This document shows, piece after piece, positions 22,691-35,594 of a DNA stretch of 64,000 nucleotides (position 1 is the first letter of the stretch; each line of letters opens with the position of its first letter). The stretch covers positions 576,323 through 640,322 of the forward strand of contig NW_013171817.1 of the NCBI RefSeq assembly GCF_000151665.1. Reading direction: 5' to 3'. The notes below the pieces were generated by a model. It was not told the DNA's origin, ran no database searches, and saw only the letters and a program-made list of their open reading frames with translations. A program made the position numbers and the translations under genes. This DNA comes from Blastocystis hominis (lineage: Eukaryota > Sar > Bigyra > Opalinata > Blastocystidae).

Positions 22691-25497
22691 TCACTCACTA
22701 ATCGTTGCTTTTCGAAAACACAAACACAACACAACCCTAAAACGTTTGACATAGCGATGTTTTATCCCCTTTTCACTTCTTTTTGCAATTGTCGCACACA
22801 AATGCTTTCCCAGAAACCGAGACAACGCACTTCTACGCAATTCATTCAACCACTGATCTCGTACTGTGTGAAAATACTGTCGACACGAATTCTTCCGTCC
22901 CTTGCACTGAACCACACTTGATCCATTGAACACAGGACAGCCACAAACAGAACAGATTCGATTCATGCAGTGACCACAATGCCATCCTTTCCTAAAATCG
23001 CGATATTCCGCACAGAAGGAGTGATAGAAACGGTCGCACGAAGAACACTTCACTACTAATCCTTCCTTCTTGCAGATCTGACAGACAAATCCCTTTTTGC
23101 GAATCAGCGATTTGGGAACCGACTGCATGACTTTGATGCAGCAATCGCACAGCTGGTCTAGCTTGCATCGATGCTTGCCTGAAATGGCTTCTTTCACGCA
23201 GAGGGAGTGGAAGAATTGCTGACATCCCGAGCATTGCTGCAATTCCTTTTGGCCTTTGCAAATGGAACAAAAAGCCGGTTGCGAATCAGACTTGGAGCGA
23301 CAAAACTTGCAAACGCGTTTTATCATTTTTCCACACCGAGAATCAAAATACTCCCCGCATTTCTGGCATTGAGAGCATTTCCCAACAATCCCGCATTTCA
23401 CGCAGAAACGATCGATAGCAACGCTCGAATCGACATGCCGATTCTTCACGATCTCCCTCTCTTCCACGATCTCCCTCTCAGGCATTTCTTCCAAAATCCC
23501 GACCAATACGTTTGTGATCATCACGACTGAACGAGGAGAAAGACAATACACGCCGAACTAGAAGTAAAGATCCGTGACAAAACCAAACATCGCAATAAAC
23601 ATCGAAGATCCGAGCCGATTTGAAAATCCCCAGGCTATTTCTGGCATTATTCGTTTTGAGAATATCGATAAGCTGAGAGACGCTGCAAATTCGGATCGAT
23701 TCTCCGGACATTTCCTAACGGAATTATGACACAGCACGAATGGACATACAGAAATACCACACTTGCTATAAAGAAGTGCTTGCAATCGCTCAAAATTGGC
23801 AGAAATCGTTTCTTCCACAGGTATTTCTTCGTTTTTCGGCAATTTCTCAGCTTCACTCTGCATCGATTCTCCGCGTTCGGCTTCGGTCTCTGCTTCAACT
23901 TCGTCCACCTCGATGTGTTCTTTCCACAACTGACGGAGCACTTCCTGATCCTTCTCGTTTTCTGTCGCAATGATCGAAGAGAAGACATCTTCCGAACAAA
24001 TCACAAACCAGCTTTCTTTCGGCTGCGGAGTTTCGAGCAATCGCTGATAGATTGAGCCTATTTCACATTCAATTCAAATCCAAACGATTGCATAACGGTC
24101 CTACATCCGAAAGCAGAGGCGATATCTGCTGACCAGAAGTCGTGAAGTAAACGCGTCTTTTATCGTTCGGGAGGAAATAGTATTTCCGATTCGGAGAGAT
24201 AAAGGATGGCTGCAATCGACGAACACCACGAAGCTCCACGATGTGGCAGGTATATTGGCTTTCTTCGTTCTGTTGGGCTCGGCATTCCTCTAAGGTGGAT
24301 TGGAGCTTGACCATAATGGGATGCGATCCCAAGCCGATCGATTCCGCTAATTCGGCCAAATTCCCGTCTACGAAGCGAGGGAGAAACTTGAAGCACTCCT
24401 GGACCAATCGATGGATCCAAATCTGTTGATTCTTGGTGACACGTTCTTCGTTCTGCTGCGTGACTCGTTTCTTTAAAGAGTAGGGATTCTCCACACAGTA
24501 GCTGATTTGATTCAATTCCACGCGAAAGCGATCCACTGCAGATAGCTTCTTTTTTCTATGGCTGAGAATTGAAGAATACGAGAACGATGCATTTTTGGGA
24601 CGGCCGCGAGAGACGATTTCCCCTGTAATCGGGTTGACAGAGAAAATGAGAGAATCGCGAAGTGAATTTGTGAGAGAGGCTAGATTAATGGCTTCCTTAA
24701 AGAGCGTTAGAAGAGCATGAAGGGGAGGCGAAGAGCTGGATGAAGTGAGAAAGACACTACAGAGATCCGTGATGGTTTGATCAAAAAGAGAGGTCTGGGA
24801 AGGGGAGTGGAGTAGGAGAATGGCCAAGAGAACGAATGGCCAGTTGTTTGAGTCCACTTTCAATCGGACGCAGTCAAAATTCACAACGAACTTGAGCAAT
24901 GCTTCATGACAAGAGATTATGTGATTGATTGCCTGAGTTTCGTCGAGAAGGATCGGAAGATCTGCTTCATTGCTCATCAGAAACGACACAAAGCGAATAC
25001 CAAGAGCATCGATAAGATCAAGATAATACTCCGGTGGCCTTCCTTCTAGATCTACTATCTCTCCTGTATAGAATAAAAGCCCCAGACCAAAATCCTTCAA
25101 ATCCGGTAAACGAATTGACAACGCTGATTCGAACCGAGCAAAAAACAACCAAATAGAAAACACAGAAGACGCAATGCTTGGTTCACACTGTAAATAGGAT
25201 GAAAGTGATACTGAGTCAGGTTTCTTGGTAATTTCTGATAGTTTCTGGCGAGAAATTTGCTCAACAGCGTGATTCTTTGGATTGAGTTGCTTTTCAAGAG
25301 CAGCCAAGTTTTCCTTTATAAAAAACTTTTGAAGAGCAAAAAGAGCCATCTTACATTGAAGCGACTCTCTTTCTTCTTGTTCCTTCTCCAAAAGTGATTC
25401 CCTATGTGTAAAAAGGATAGACCAATAGAAACAATTCATTTCCCACAATATTGCGACTTTTAGACTGCCTAGTATTGTATGCGGAACGATTTCCCAT
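22691..25497 (-). CDS. DDT-domain and PHD-finger chromatin protein (BAZ/ACF1-like)
   Basis: Likely accessory subunit of an ISWI-type remodeller. The ATG at 25497 (MGNRSAYNTRQ) is followed by a 31-nt intron. A charged coiled region (SLLEKEQEERESLQ) precedes a DDT domain (SIASSVFSIWLFFARFESAL, LPDLKDFGLGLLF) and a WHIM-like region. A WSD-like block reads NRKYYFLPNDKRRVYF and, across a 28-nt intron, SWFVICSEDVFSSI. After a Glu-rich linker come several Cys/His fingers: FCVKCGIVGKCSQCQKCG, FCSICKGQKELQQCSGC, VCQICKKEGLVVKCSSCDRFYHSFC and ICSVCGCPVFNGSSVVQC. The junction between linker and first finger (about 23550-23700) is not settled, so this could be two genes. Stop TGA at 22693-22691. Confidence 0.72.
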
Positions 25498-26678
25498 ATC
25501 AGAACCTAAAATCAATACATCAAAAAGCAGGGACTCGATTTTGATTCAGAAATCACACAGTGAATTCGTTTCCCACGAATTGACGAGTAAAAGCCATCAG
25601 TGGAGAGATATCTGCGGCTTTTATTCATCTCCTAATCCGTTTGTTCAACTTTGTGAATATGGACAACTAATCTTTGAATTGCACTGGTTTGAAATTGGCG
25701 ATTCATGTAATCATATAAATAGATAATAAAACCGATTCCAATAGCTTTTTGTGTTCTATCTTGCTTTTGAAGTGCATGGTTCACAATTGCAATGCAAATA
25801 AAGGATACTAGTCATGTGAATAAAGAAACGTTTTGAAATACACTCTGGGATTGTATTATTGCGGTAGCTGGTACAATTTGCAGGAGCAATGAGTAATCCC
25901 GGTTCTATTCTTTCCTTTCTGTGTCTCTGTTTGTGAATATCCAGTATATCAAAATAGAAACCTAGTGTACTAAGTCATTCTTGTTTTTAAGTATGAATGG
26001 GGAGAAAATTTCAAGAGAATGCCCTTAAATAGAAGACTGGAATTATACGTACTGGAAGTAACTACATCTGAGTCTGCTACAAATGTGAACATATCAAGAA
26101 ATGAATATTTCTCATTCTGATTTAACATTTATAATAATAATAGTTTCAGAATCAAAAAAACCCTCTAAGGTTTTCCCAAACGACCTCACCGTTTATCGTA
26201 TTTTTGTTCAGTGCATTTTCTAAAGGGCGCGTGATCAACAATATATATTGAATAAGTCCCCAACTAGTACAGACACTTCACACCTGTCTATTCTTGAGAA
26301 GGCATAAACACCTACTCAAAGGATAAGAGAATCATAATAATAATGCATGTGTTACTAACATGAATAAGGGAGAAGATCTTTATAAATTCACACAGACACA
26401 CATTGTCGCCACCATATATTATATCAATGCTGGAATAAAAAATGATTAATGGTGGGATTCAAATATATAGGATACAAAACAAATAAATCTGTAAAACCTT
26501 TAGGAGTATCAATTGCGAACCAAAAGAAAATACTACATTGCTTTTATCACACTTAATGATGGTAGCCATGACCCTGAAAAAACTATTTTTGAAGGAATAG
26601 CGTGATGATATTGTATTTAAAATAAAGAGAGTCTAAATTTGATCAAAAGCGAACTTGTATTCAGAAAAAATATCATTC
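25498..26678. other. AT-rich intergenic region at the compositional boundary
   Basis: No supported gene. Base composition falls sharply here, marking the change from the housekeeping block to the glycosyltransferase region. An open frame at 25451-25726 overlaps the 5' end of the DDT gene and has no recognisable features. Confidence 0.6.
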
Positions 26679-28549
26679 ATGAATCTCCTTTTTCTTATTT
26701 CTTATTTTGTATATATGTGCGTATTAATAGTTCGCAGTATCTCGTTGTTGTAACGATTGATTATAGAAACAATTTACTATGATGGAGACATCGATAAATT
26801 ATATATCAATACTCAAAACGAAGAGAAAAGAAAAATACAAAATAACTCTTATTCGGTTGTTTTCCCGAACGATTCTACCCTTGAAAACGAGATCGAGCAT
26901 CCTAATTTTAAAAACGTCATTCAGTACAAAGTGAACAACAATTACAAGATTATCTCAAAGGGTATTTTCGATGAGATCCATTGGTATACACAACCGTATT
27001 ACTACAATCGATCTGACTGGTATGGCTGTGTCAAAAATACAATTTAGGGAATCACAGTTTAACAACATTATCAAGACTATTCGTGAGGTTTATACTAAAA
27101 TGTAAAAATAACGGAAACTAGTTCAGAATATAGAGAAAGCGGCAAAAGAATTGATAATACTCAATATCAATTAGATAAATACTCCACAGCAAGTGTGAGA
27201 GTCGTAAACCATACAGAATGTCCATTTATTGAAGGCCATAACATTTGCCTTAGTAAAGACTACAAATGGACTATATTTTTAAAACAGGGAACGTTAGATA
27301 TTCACAGTTTGGTTCCAGGAAGTATGAATTTTGCAGACCTTATTTCGAGGTTTCGTCACAACTCATTCCGTCAATATAGTGAATAAAAGAATTCCGCAGA
27401 ACGTTCAGTGGATTGATAGCGGAGTTTATTTTGTTTCCCAGCCTCGAAGAAATAATCATCTAGGACACTTTATTGAAGGAATTAATCAAGCTTTGCTTGT
27501 ACTTCGCTTTCCATCATTGTATCCAAAATTTACTAATTGGTATATTCCCAAATTTGGTTATAAGGAATTTGAATGGACTAAAATATATTTACGGCTGTTA
27601 CACAATCTATTTCCTGATGATTTTAAACCAACTTTACAGCTCGCGAATAGTATTTCTTTGAACAAAGTAACATGTTTCAGATCAGCTGTAAAACACTTAA
27701 TTTGGATGATTAACTATAGATATTAATGGATCGATGTATTTTTGCTGGGGGATGGTCGTATTGGCCAGGATTTTTCGCTCAAGATGTTATGAGAGCATCA
27801 TCATATAAGCATATAAATATTACATCAAGAAAGAATAACCCAGGGGAGTTCCATCTAATTATCATAGATAGAAATGATAACAGAGGTTTTGCCCTACACA
27901 AAAAATGGAAGTCAATAATACAAACATATTATCCAGTAATGGAATTGAGCCAATTGATATTTAGGTAATAGATATTTCCTATCACCTTATGGACAATCTA
28001 TCATTCCGAGATCAAGTACTATTGTTTTACACCGCAGATATCGTGCTATCCACGCATGGCTGTGCTTTAACAAATCTTATGTTTTCCACCCCACATACGG
28101 TGGCAATTGAATGCCACCCTCCCTACTACTTTGAACCAAGTTACATGACAATTACCATGATTTCACGAGTTCACTACATTCAAGTAACTACTTTCTATCC
28201 ACATCAAATGTCCAATAATCGATGGAGAGAAGCTGAATTAGCCTATTACAATGGTTATTTCTTTCCAAATAAGAAACTGCTTCACAAAAGGTATGTCTAT
28301 GATAGTGTGAATCCTCCTCTCTTCAAAGTGTTAACAGCAATAAAAGATGCAACTGAATACCTAAGGCGTTGGCGTTTTATATATAATACGAACTATAAAT
28401 GGTCACCCATCTTTCCCTTTACTTTTTGTTTATCACACTTTGCGCTTTTTCGGAGGAAACAAAGCAAACATAATTCCACTACATTATTATTGTTACTTAG
28501 AATCTATGAAGTCCAAAATATTATAACTATTGTGATTCATCCGCCGTAG
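26679..28549 (+). CDS. GT61-like (DUF563) glycosyltransferase, type II membrane protein
   Basis: ATG 26679 starts a signal anchor (MNLLFLISYFVYMCVLIV). A 30-nt intron leads to KTIYYDGDIDKLYIN and further exons. Recognisable GT61 blocks: WIDSGVYFVSQPRRNNHLGHFIEG and, near the end, DIVLSTHGCALTNLMFSTP followed by VAIECHPPYYFEPSYM, the usual GT61 C-terminal motif that binds nucleotide sugar. GT61 enzymes add xylose, GlcNAc or arabinose to protein or polysaccharide acceptors. At least five exons are needed; not every junction was resolved, and frame changes at 27380 and 27725 might be introns or decay. Probably Golgi lumenal. Confidence 0.7.
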
Positions 28550-29043
28550 AGTGATCTAATAATTCCATCGTTTACCCAGAAAAGATCAAACTTATTTGAT
28601 TCGATTGTTTACAATATTAGTATCATCTCAATAAGCTACTAGTTATATACTTATTTGTATTACCGTTTAAAATGCTTCATCTGTATATTACCATTTTCAT
28701 AGCTAGACAAATATTGGCGTTTAAAATTACCTTTATTGTAAAAACTAAAAATAGTGAATATCTTTGATAGAGAATTCCAACCATTTACTTCATTAAAAAT
28801 AATAATTAGTTATTATACATCAGTTTGAAGTTTATGTCATATAATAAAATGAAAATGTATACTACTCAAATTAGATAAATGTATATCATATTGTTTATAT
28901 ATCTGTGTGCTGTCAGCTAAAACAATTTATAAAATAAATAATCAAAACGTTCCTTTGCTTAGTGCTGTTTTCCATTTATTGTTTATTATTCATTTTCATA
29001 CCTGTTTTTATTATTATAGCCTTATTCTTAATTCATCTCTAAT
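28550..29043. other. AT-rich spacer
   Basis: No open frame or motif that I can support; it holds the promoter of the next gene. Confidence 0.6.
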
Positions 29044-30556
29044 ATGTTAAAGTATTTGCTTGTCAGTTTGCTATGCTCTTATCTATTTTATTGCTATGTT
29101 GTATTATACGATACAGAATATGACTATTCAATACAGTATATAGGAGCAAAGCAATCAAATACAACGCCCATAAAATCTAGAATGTTAAAAAAAGTACTGT
29201 CTATCAATACGAACATCTCACAAGGATCTCATATGCAGAAGAACAATATTAGTTCAACAAATCAGAACTCATATGAAGCTCCGATGGTTTATACAACCGT
29301 TGAATCACTAATAAAAAAGCGTGCCATGAATAAGACTATCATTCTTTACTGTACAGATAATTCATATATTGACCTATTTTTGAATGGATATTATGCCAGT
29401 CAGTTATGGAAATATGAGAATCTGGCAGTTACTTGCTTTGATAGACTTTGCTACCAAAAACTTTACAAGCTGAATATTCCTGTGGCTCTTCTCAATGTGG
29501 AAAGTGATACGTCTGTTGACATTACAAAAGCTGCTATATGCCATACTAAGGCGTTCCATAACAAGGTGCATTACAAACTGGTATTGTGGCAAATTGTAAT
29601 AAATATGAATATTCAAATACTGTACGTTGATTCCGATGTAATATTACTTCAAAATCCTTTATTCTATCTAAATTCTTTTACTGGATATGACATTATTGCC
29701 CAACGTGACGGAGAGCTATGTTCTGGATTTATGTATATGTATCCTACAAGGAATACAAAATTGGCAGTAGAAAGATCAATTAAAATACGACCTAAGCTGC
29801 CAGATGCCAATGATCAAGACGCGCTTATTGCCGCCTTTAGAACGATCCGTGATTTTCGCTTGAAATTACTACCATTTGATACTGTTCCATCTGGTGAAGT
29901 GTTTTTCAAATCTCATCATTATTACTGGGATCCAATCAGTCCAAAGCAGTTGACTATTCATAACAACTACATCCATGGTTTGGAAAACAAACTATATAGA
30001 TTTAAAGAGATTAAGATGTATAAACTGGATAGAAATCGAGAATATAGCAATCCATTAGCCAAGTATTTGACAATTGAAATATGGAGTAGGTACATACATA
30101 TAATTAGAATCTAGATTACAAATCTGAATTAAAAAACGCTATAAAGCTTGCTAAAAGACTTAAGAGAATACTAGTAATTCCACCATTTAAGTATCGAATG
30201 AATAGCCACTTTTCCACATTATTCGATATTTTTGGCAGTGATGGTAGCAATGCCATTGTGAGTAAATATAAAAACGTAATTAGGGAATCTGTAGGTAATA
30301 TGAAGGGTATAATTACTAGGTATTCTTTACAAACGAACTAGTACCACACTCAATCGTGCTTCAAGATCGAATGGAAAACGTCATTTCATTCAAAAAGCCA
30401 TGCAAAGATAATACAATTCTTCACAGTGAATTTCCACCACGAGCGAATAATCAAAACCACTTGGAATGTCAAAAATGTCATGGTTCCATTTCCAATTGTG
30501 CCTATAACTACTTTAAGCATTCAAACAAATCTGTAGTAAAGCTCTATTCATTATAA
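29044..30556 (+). CDS. Nucleotide-diphospho-sugar transferase, GT77/PF03407-like
   Basis: ATG 29044 begins a signal anchor (LLVSLLCSYLFYCYVVLY), then a Ser/Asn-rich stem with N-glycosylation sequons. The catalytic part has NKTIILYCTDNSYIDLFLN, LVLWQIVINMNIQILYVDSDVILLQNP (DxD metal site) and PDANDQDALI, the PF03407 pattern. The first exon runs open for about 350 residues; a 29-nt intron at about 30085-30113 lets the frame continue into SELKNAIKLAKRLKRILVIPPFKY, a block typical of GT77 C-termini. The last exon (about 30350-30556) is Cys-containing (CQKCHGSISNC). GT77 members transfer galactose, xylose or arabinose. Introns after 30258 are not fully resolved. Confidence 0.75.
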
Positions 30557-31823
30557 ATTAATTTTTGTTAAAAGCAGTATATCTATATGTTCGATGAAGT
30601 CACAAATTTCAACACTATCGCCCCATTGTATATCTGTATGATTTATGACTGTATTATTATCCACTTAAAATGTATTCCTATTGTTTCACAACCATAATAG
30701 TTTGCTCCTAATTTTGAAAAATTACGGACTCCACATTATATTTTACGGCTTGTTGTAAAATCGTCCTCAATCATTGTAGTTCATAGGAAAAAGGTTACTA
30801 GATTGCAAACTAGTATATTATATAATTGTTCTTAGGTTATGCTATAGTTATCACGTGATATGATTTATGTCTGGACTATATAATGTTGAAATGAGAAATA
30901 ACAAAGAATATAAGAGGAAATCAGCAGTACGAATGATTTAGTAACAGTCTCCCTACATGGATTGATGTTAAGTCATATTGGAAATAATAACTGTAAGCTA
31001 TTATGCTCTAAGAAGGCAAGTCATCATAAATAAAGAATTTCTCGAAGAATGGGAATGTAAAAATAACTATTATCTAAATTATTTAGTGAATAATGTGAGT
31101 GTTAGTTTTTATTTATATGAGAGATGTATGATTGGAAGCAAACTACTATCCAAACAAGCAATAAGTGAGAGAATAGTGAATGAAAATGATAGGATAATAC
31201 TTGATGTGAATATATATAATCAGGTATACTTATATATGTGATGTAGAAATATATTGTATGCAAAAACAATAATGCAAGATACTCCTATATATGTGGAAAC
31301 TACTAAAGATGAAATATCGGACAAAAGATTATTCATTTGATGAAATTGCTGACAAAAATACTTTAACTCAGTTGATATATAAATCTTGCATATAATTGTT
31401 TAGAAAATGAGTTGAGTCACTATGCTATATTATAAATAGCAATGTTAATTAGCTATCATTCATATTTATCTAAACAACCACATAATATAACTATTGCATA
31501 TCAAAAAATCTCTCTTTACAGATCGATAATATTTGTTGATTCTCAACATACTACACTGTAATACAAAAAGAATGCATATCTCCAAAATGAATCGAAATGA
31601 TACATCGCGTAAAAAACAAACAAACAATCAGTCCTGTTCATCTGGTATTGGTTCATAATAACTATTCTGTATGTCTGTACAAATGGGAAAGTGCGGCTTT
31701 CCTCCAAAATCTCTCTCCAACCTACTCAAAATACTTTTATAAACATTCTCCATTTTCACCATCACTTCCTCATGTAAATAATCCGTTTTAAATTTCGAAC
31801 TACTTTATATGATTCTCAATTCC
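30557..31823. other. AT-rich spacer with one weak open frame
   Basis: About 1.3 kb without a supportable gene. A frame at 30978-31241 would encode 87 residues with no recognised motif; it may be a decayed exon. Confidence 0.5.
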
Positions 31824-33390
31824 CTACAACGGATGTGGATAATCCATCGCAAACGCATTATTCAGAATCATCATGTCATAATTTCGCTGTCGGAATTCCT
31901 CGATTAGTGCCACTTTGTCGTACCCATAATCCATAAAACGACTATCAAACAGTGGCGTTTTTGGTGTGTGTTTCACCATCACATACGGCTCCATCATATC
32001 CGTAATGAAACATTTGATCCGCGACACACGTGTTCTCGTGAAATACCATTCCGGCATCACATAATACTATTCCTCACCTTTTCATCTCGCATGTACATGC
32101 GTTCGTATCTTATCTTTCGAGGAAGTGCATAACTGACTATTTACACACATCATCAATTCTTTTTTATTCGATGGTTGAATCGCACTCGCTCTATACTAAC
32201 ATGTCATTAAAACACGAACAGATGAGCGCAGGATTCTACGCTGTTGCAATAGCTCAATAAACCGAGAGTGAAGAAAATCGGAAGGATCACAAGCACATCA
32301 TCGGCTTCGTAGAGGAATCGTGGGAGATGAGTTAATTCATAGTATGCATTTGCTGTGTGGAATTCATAATAGGATTTTTACTGGTCAGGTGGAGATCAAT
32401 GTCCATGACGATGTAGTGCGAAGTTTTAACGTTGCTGATTCCGAACGAGCGCATGGCGTTCATGGGGTAATGACCGTATTCGGGTCGGGAAGGACCGACA
32501 AGATAAAGTAAAATAGTGAGACGCTTAGGAAGGTAATGATCGCGAATGTATGCAAGACATTCAGATTCGAGATCTAACGTTCCCATAATGACTAGGATAA
32601 TGTTTCTGTGGAGTGAGAAAAATAGAAGTGGAAAATACCCGTGAAAGCGGTAAAGAAGTTCGGGAATGGTAAATAGCCTATTGAGACCAAAGATCGAATA
32701 GATGGCTGTAACGTCGTATTTAGTATTATTCTTAGGCGGATAATGAGCTATTCTTTACAAAAGCAATAAAAAAGAAATACGATTTTCTACAGTATAGATT
32801 TCGTTTGTTTCGGTGTTGCCAATGAATTTACGAATAAGCAAATCATTTACGGCATTTTTCTTGAAGAATGTGTAATTTGTATTTGCCTTGCATCCCTCAC
32901 ATACTGTACCGACTGGAGTGTATCGCAAAGAGTTGAAATACGCAGTTGTCTCTTTTGTATTGTTTCTTTTAAGAATCTTAGAGACTTTTGGCATGAATGA
33001 ACATGGAGAAAACGGGGATGCATTTGTGCATTTGCTTGTTACATATTTCTTTAGTTGAGCATCTCTTCTCTTCAGCAGCTTTGCATTCATCTTAATGGCA
33101 TGCGACTTAGAGACAAATTCCTGATCGCCATGAGCATTAGGATTCTGCCTTCGAGGAATTTTAATTGTCTTATTCACAGATTGAACTATCCTCGGAGTTG
33201 TCTGAATTGCTTTTTGCCATTTGAAAGAAATCTCATTTGTACCATTCGTATTATTGAATGATGTCATAGGTATTCTTGTAGGAATATTTGTAAACAATTC
33301 CATAAAATCTGTGTAAACCATCGATCGTGCTCGAATATTAATAAGAGCAATGTTTAAATATAGAAAAACAAAACTGATTGAAATATACAT
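31824..33390 (-). CDS. GT49/LARGE-like glycosyltransferase, paralogue 1
   Basis: ATG 33390 starts a membrane anchor (MYISISFVFLYLNIALI). A stem follows, then Cys-containing YTPVGTVCEGCK. Exons joined by about 30-nt introns give KYDVTAIYSIFGLNRLFTIPELL, HYLPKRLTILLYLVG, SHYIVMDIDLHL (the DxD-type site), LPRFLYEADDVLVILPIFF, and VMPEWYFTRTRVSRIKCF, then EPYVMVKHTPKTPLFDSRFMDYGYDK and LNNAFAMDYPHP. This is the second-domain pattern of LARGE/B4GAT1 (GT49), which adds glucuronate or GlcNAc to matriglycan-type glycans in animals. Intron positions match those in the plus-strand paralogue at 37035. The exon around 32170-32240 is uncertain. Confidence 0.75.
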
Positions 33391-34511
33391 TTCTAAAAAA
33401 CAAATAATCAAATAATGTGGATAGGGACCATGGTGAACTATTTATATAGCTCAGGAAACCATTAAAAGTGCAATATTCTAAATAAATAATTATGATAAAA
33501 TCATAAATTGCAAAACTATTTCTTTAAGACTACTGAGTGGTAGCATGCATGAAAAAGAAGCATCGGTAATTATTGGTATTAATGTCTATAGATACACTTT
33601 TCATCGACTTTATAGAATTACTTCCGATTAATAATCTAAATAATACTATCAATAATACTATGAATGGAGAGACCGCGAAACTGGATATACTTTTAATATA
33701 TATTACTCATATTGAAAAAAAGCCTAAGCAGAATTTATGGTAATAACATTATTCTCACTATTATGCATTTTAACAATATAATAGGTTGTGTTGCTATTAT
33801 TCATGCCTTTAGTAGCCACTGAATGATTCGTTTACTTCAGGAAAGCATGGTTGCCAATCATAGTGTTTCTTTCGTTGTTGTCTCTATCAAGTGTACCATG
33901 GTTATTTAGTTTACACTTATATCAGTTGTTAACAGTATTTTTCTTCAACTTCACAACCTAATAGAATTGATTGTTTATATATTTGATTTAAATGCTCCAG
34001 TATTTCTGTGTAATAGTTTCAGTAGCACGAGCTTATCCAATTGCAATAAGGCTCAACATAAACATAATATTATAATACTGTATAGTTAGCTAAAACCAAA
34101 ATAATACCCATCCTTACGTTTTGTATTGTTAGACATTCCCACATAAAATATCAATACTCATTATTTTCTATTATTTAATAAACGAAATACATTTTTCTTT
34201 TTCCTCTAATGTTTAAAATAGTTTTTACAGACACATGTATTGATTGTCCTAAATTTGTTTTCATTATTTGTTTTTTGTGAATAGCATTTTAATCTATCAG
34301 ATTGAAAAGGTATTTATTCAATAAACTACGCTTTTCGTATCATACAGACTTTTCAATTTTATGTGATAACAATTCAAATTGACAATCTGACATTATCTAC
34401 TTATTTCACTACATTGATTAATGGTAATCATTTATTCAATAGAAATACTTGCGCAAAACCAAAAAAATACCATTTAATAATACACATAGTTTTAAAATTC
34501 AGATTATACTA
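33391..34511. other. AT-rich spacer
   Basis: No supportable gene; short open frames only. Confidence 0.5.
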
Positions 34512-35594
34512 TGATGTATGTTATTCATTATTAAAACTATTTTTTTGGCTATAAATATTATGTACGTATGTCAGTCTATCTAATTTTATTTTGTCGCAAG
34601 AAAAATCTCATGTGAAACTGAATAACCAAATTGATCTCAACATCAGTAAAACGAATAAAGTAATCTCTAATTCATCAGTTACCACCAGCGTTATTCCTCA
34701 TACTAACAAAACAATAATCCCGAATTGTATCACTGTGTCTCTCTATTCTCCATAATATGCGAATTTAACGGCATATTTGCGATACAAAAAAAGAAGAAAA
34801 AATGAATTCTTTAGCCTTAACCACCCGCTAAAGTGGCTAACAACTTGCGTTCGATCAGAGGATTAATGATGATTTCCATGGCAAATAATGCTAATTTCTG
34901 TATTAAATACCTTGATTTCTTTACTATTATGGAGGATTCCTTTGGCTTTCTTTCATATCCCAGTAATAAAGAATACATTACAGCGGAACCATGATTATGC
35001 TGTTAATTGGGCAAAAAAGAGTGAATGCAATTTCTTAATTTCTCATAGTTTGGAAATACAAACTAGTGATGATTTATCATTATTATTTCATAAATGCAGA
35101 AACTTCATTAATGAAATTACAGCTAATACTTTACAGAAAATCACGGTCATTATATCAGTATTTAAAAATATATTTAAACCAAAGAGATATTTTGTTGATT
35201 ATGTCGAAGAAGTATTAGCAAAGATGCAAGGTATAAAGGTCGGAGTACAGTTAAGATTTGGGGGAAAAACAGCTGTTTCTTAAAAAAGAGTAATTCTAAA
35301 ATCCTAATCATATTAATTTTACTATATCAATCAAATTCTAAATGTTACATCAAGATAAATACTCGATATAGATTGTTTTTATCTACTGATTCTCCATCAA
35401 TCAAGAAAACTTTATCTCCATTGAACACAACACTGGCAACAGCCGAAAAATACTCTATTGGACATACAAATAGATGCAAGTTGCATTTTTCGCAAAGAGC
35501 TATCACGGATATATACATTTTGTCTCGTTGTGATATATATATCTACATTCTCAAGGTAGTAACTATAGATCATTTGCTAGTGCAGTATCTGTGA
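34512..35594 (+). pseudogene. Fucosyltransferase-like gene, probably decayed or with unresolved exons
   Basis: Pieces in changing frames match the intact genes at 42.5-46 kb in order: an Asn/Ser-rich stem at about 34570-34750, KVANNLRSIRGLMMISM at about 34832-34890 (equivalent to KGLGNRLQLFSGLYFL), GVQLRFGG at about 35250 (equivalent to AIQLRMGG), FLSTDSPSIKKTL at about 35373 (equivalent to YIASDSMYAKNYL) and AITDIYILSRCDI (equivalent to AVADIYILGNSK). The highly conserved C-terminal T-S/T-FA-AGCA block is not found. Several stops lie between pieces, and not all can be removed with short introns. Confidence 0.5.

Noticed and set aside
31824-32586. Deletion of the middle of GT49 paralogue 1
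   Set aside because: The apparent gap closes when a 29-nt intron (just after HLT) and a 30-nt intron before YYVMPEWY are removed; the missing block is present in another frame.
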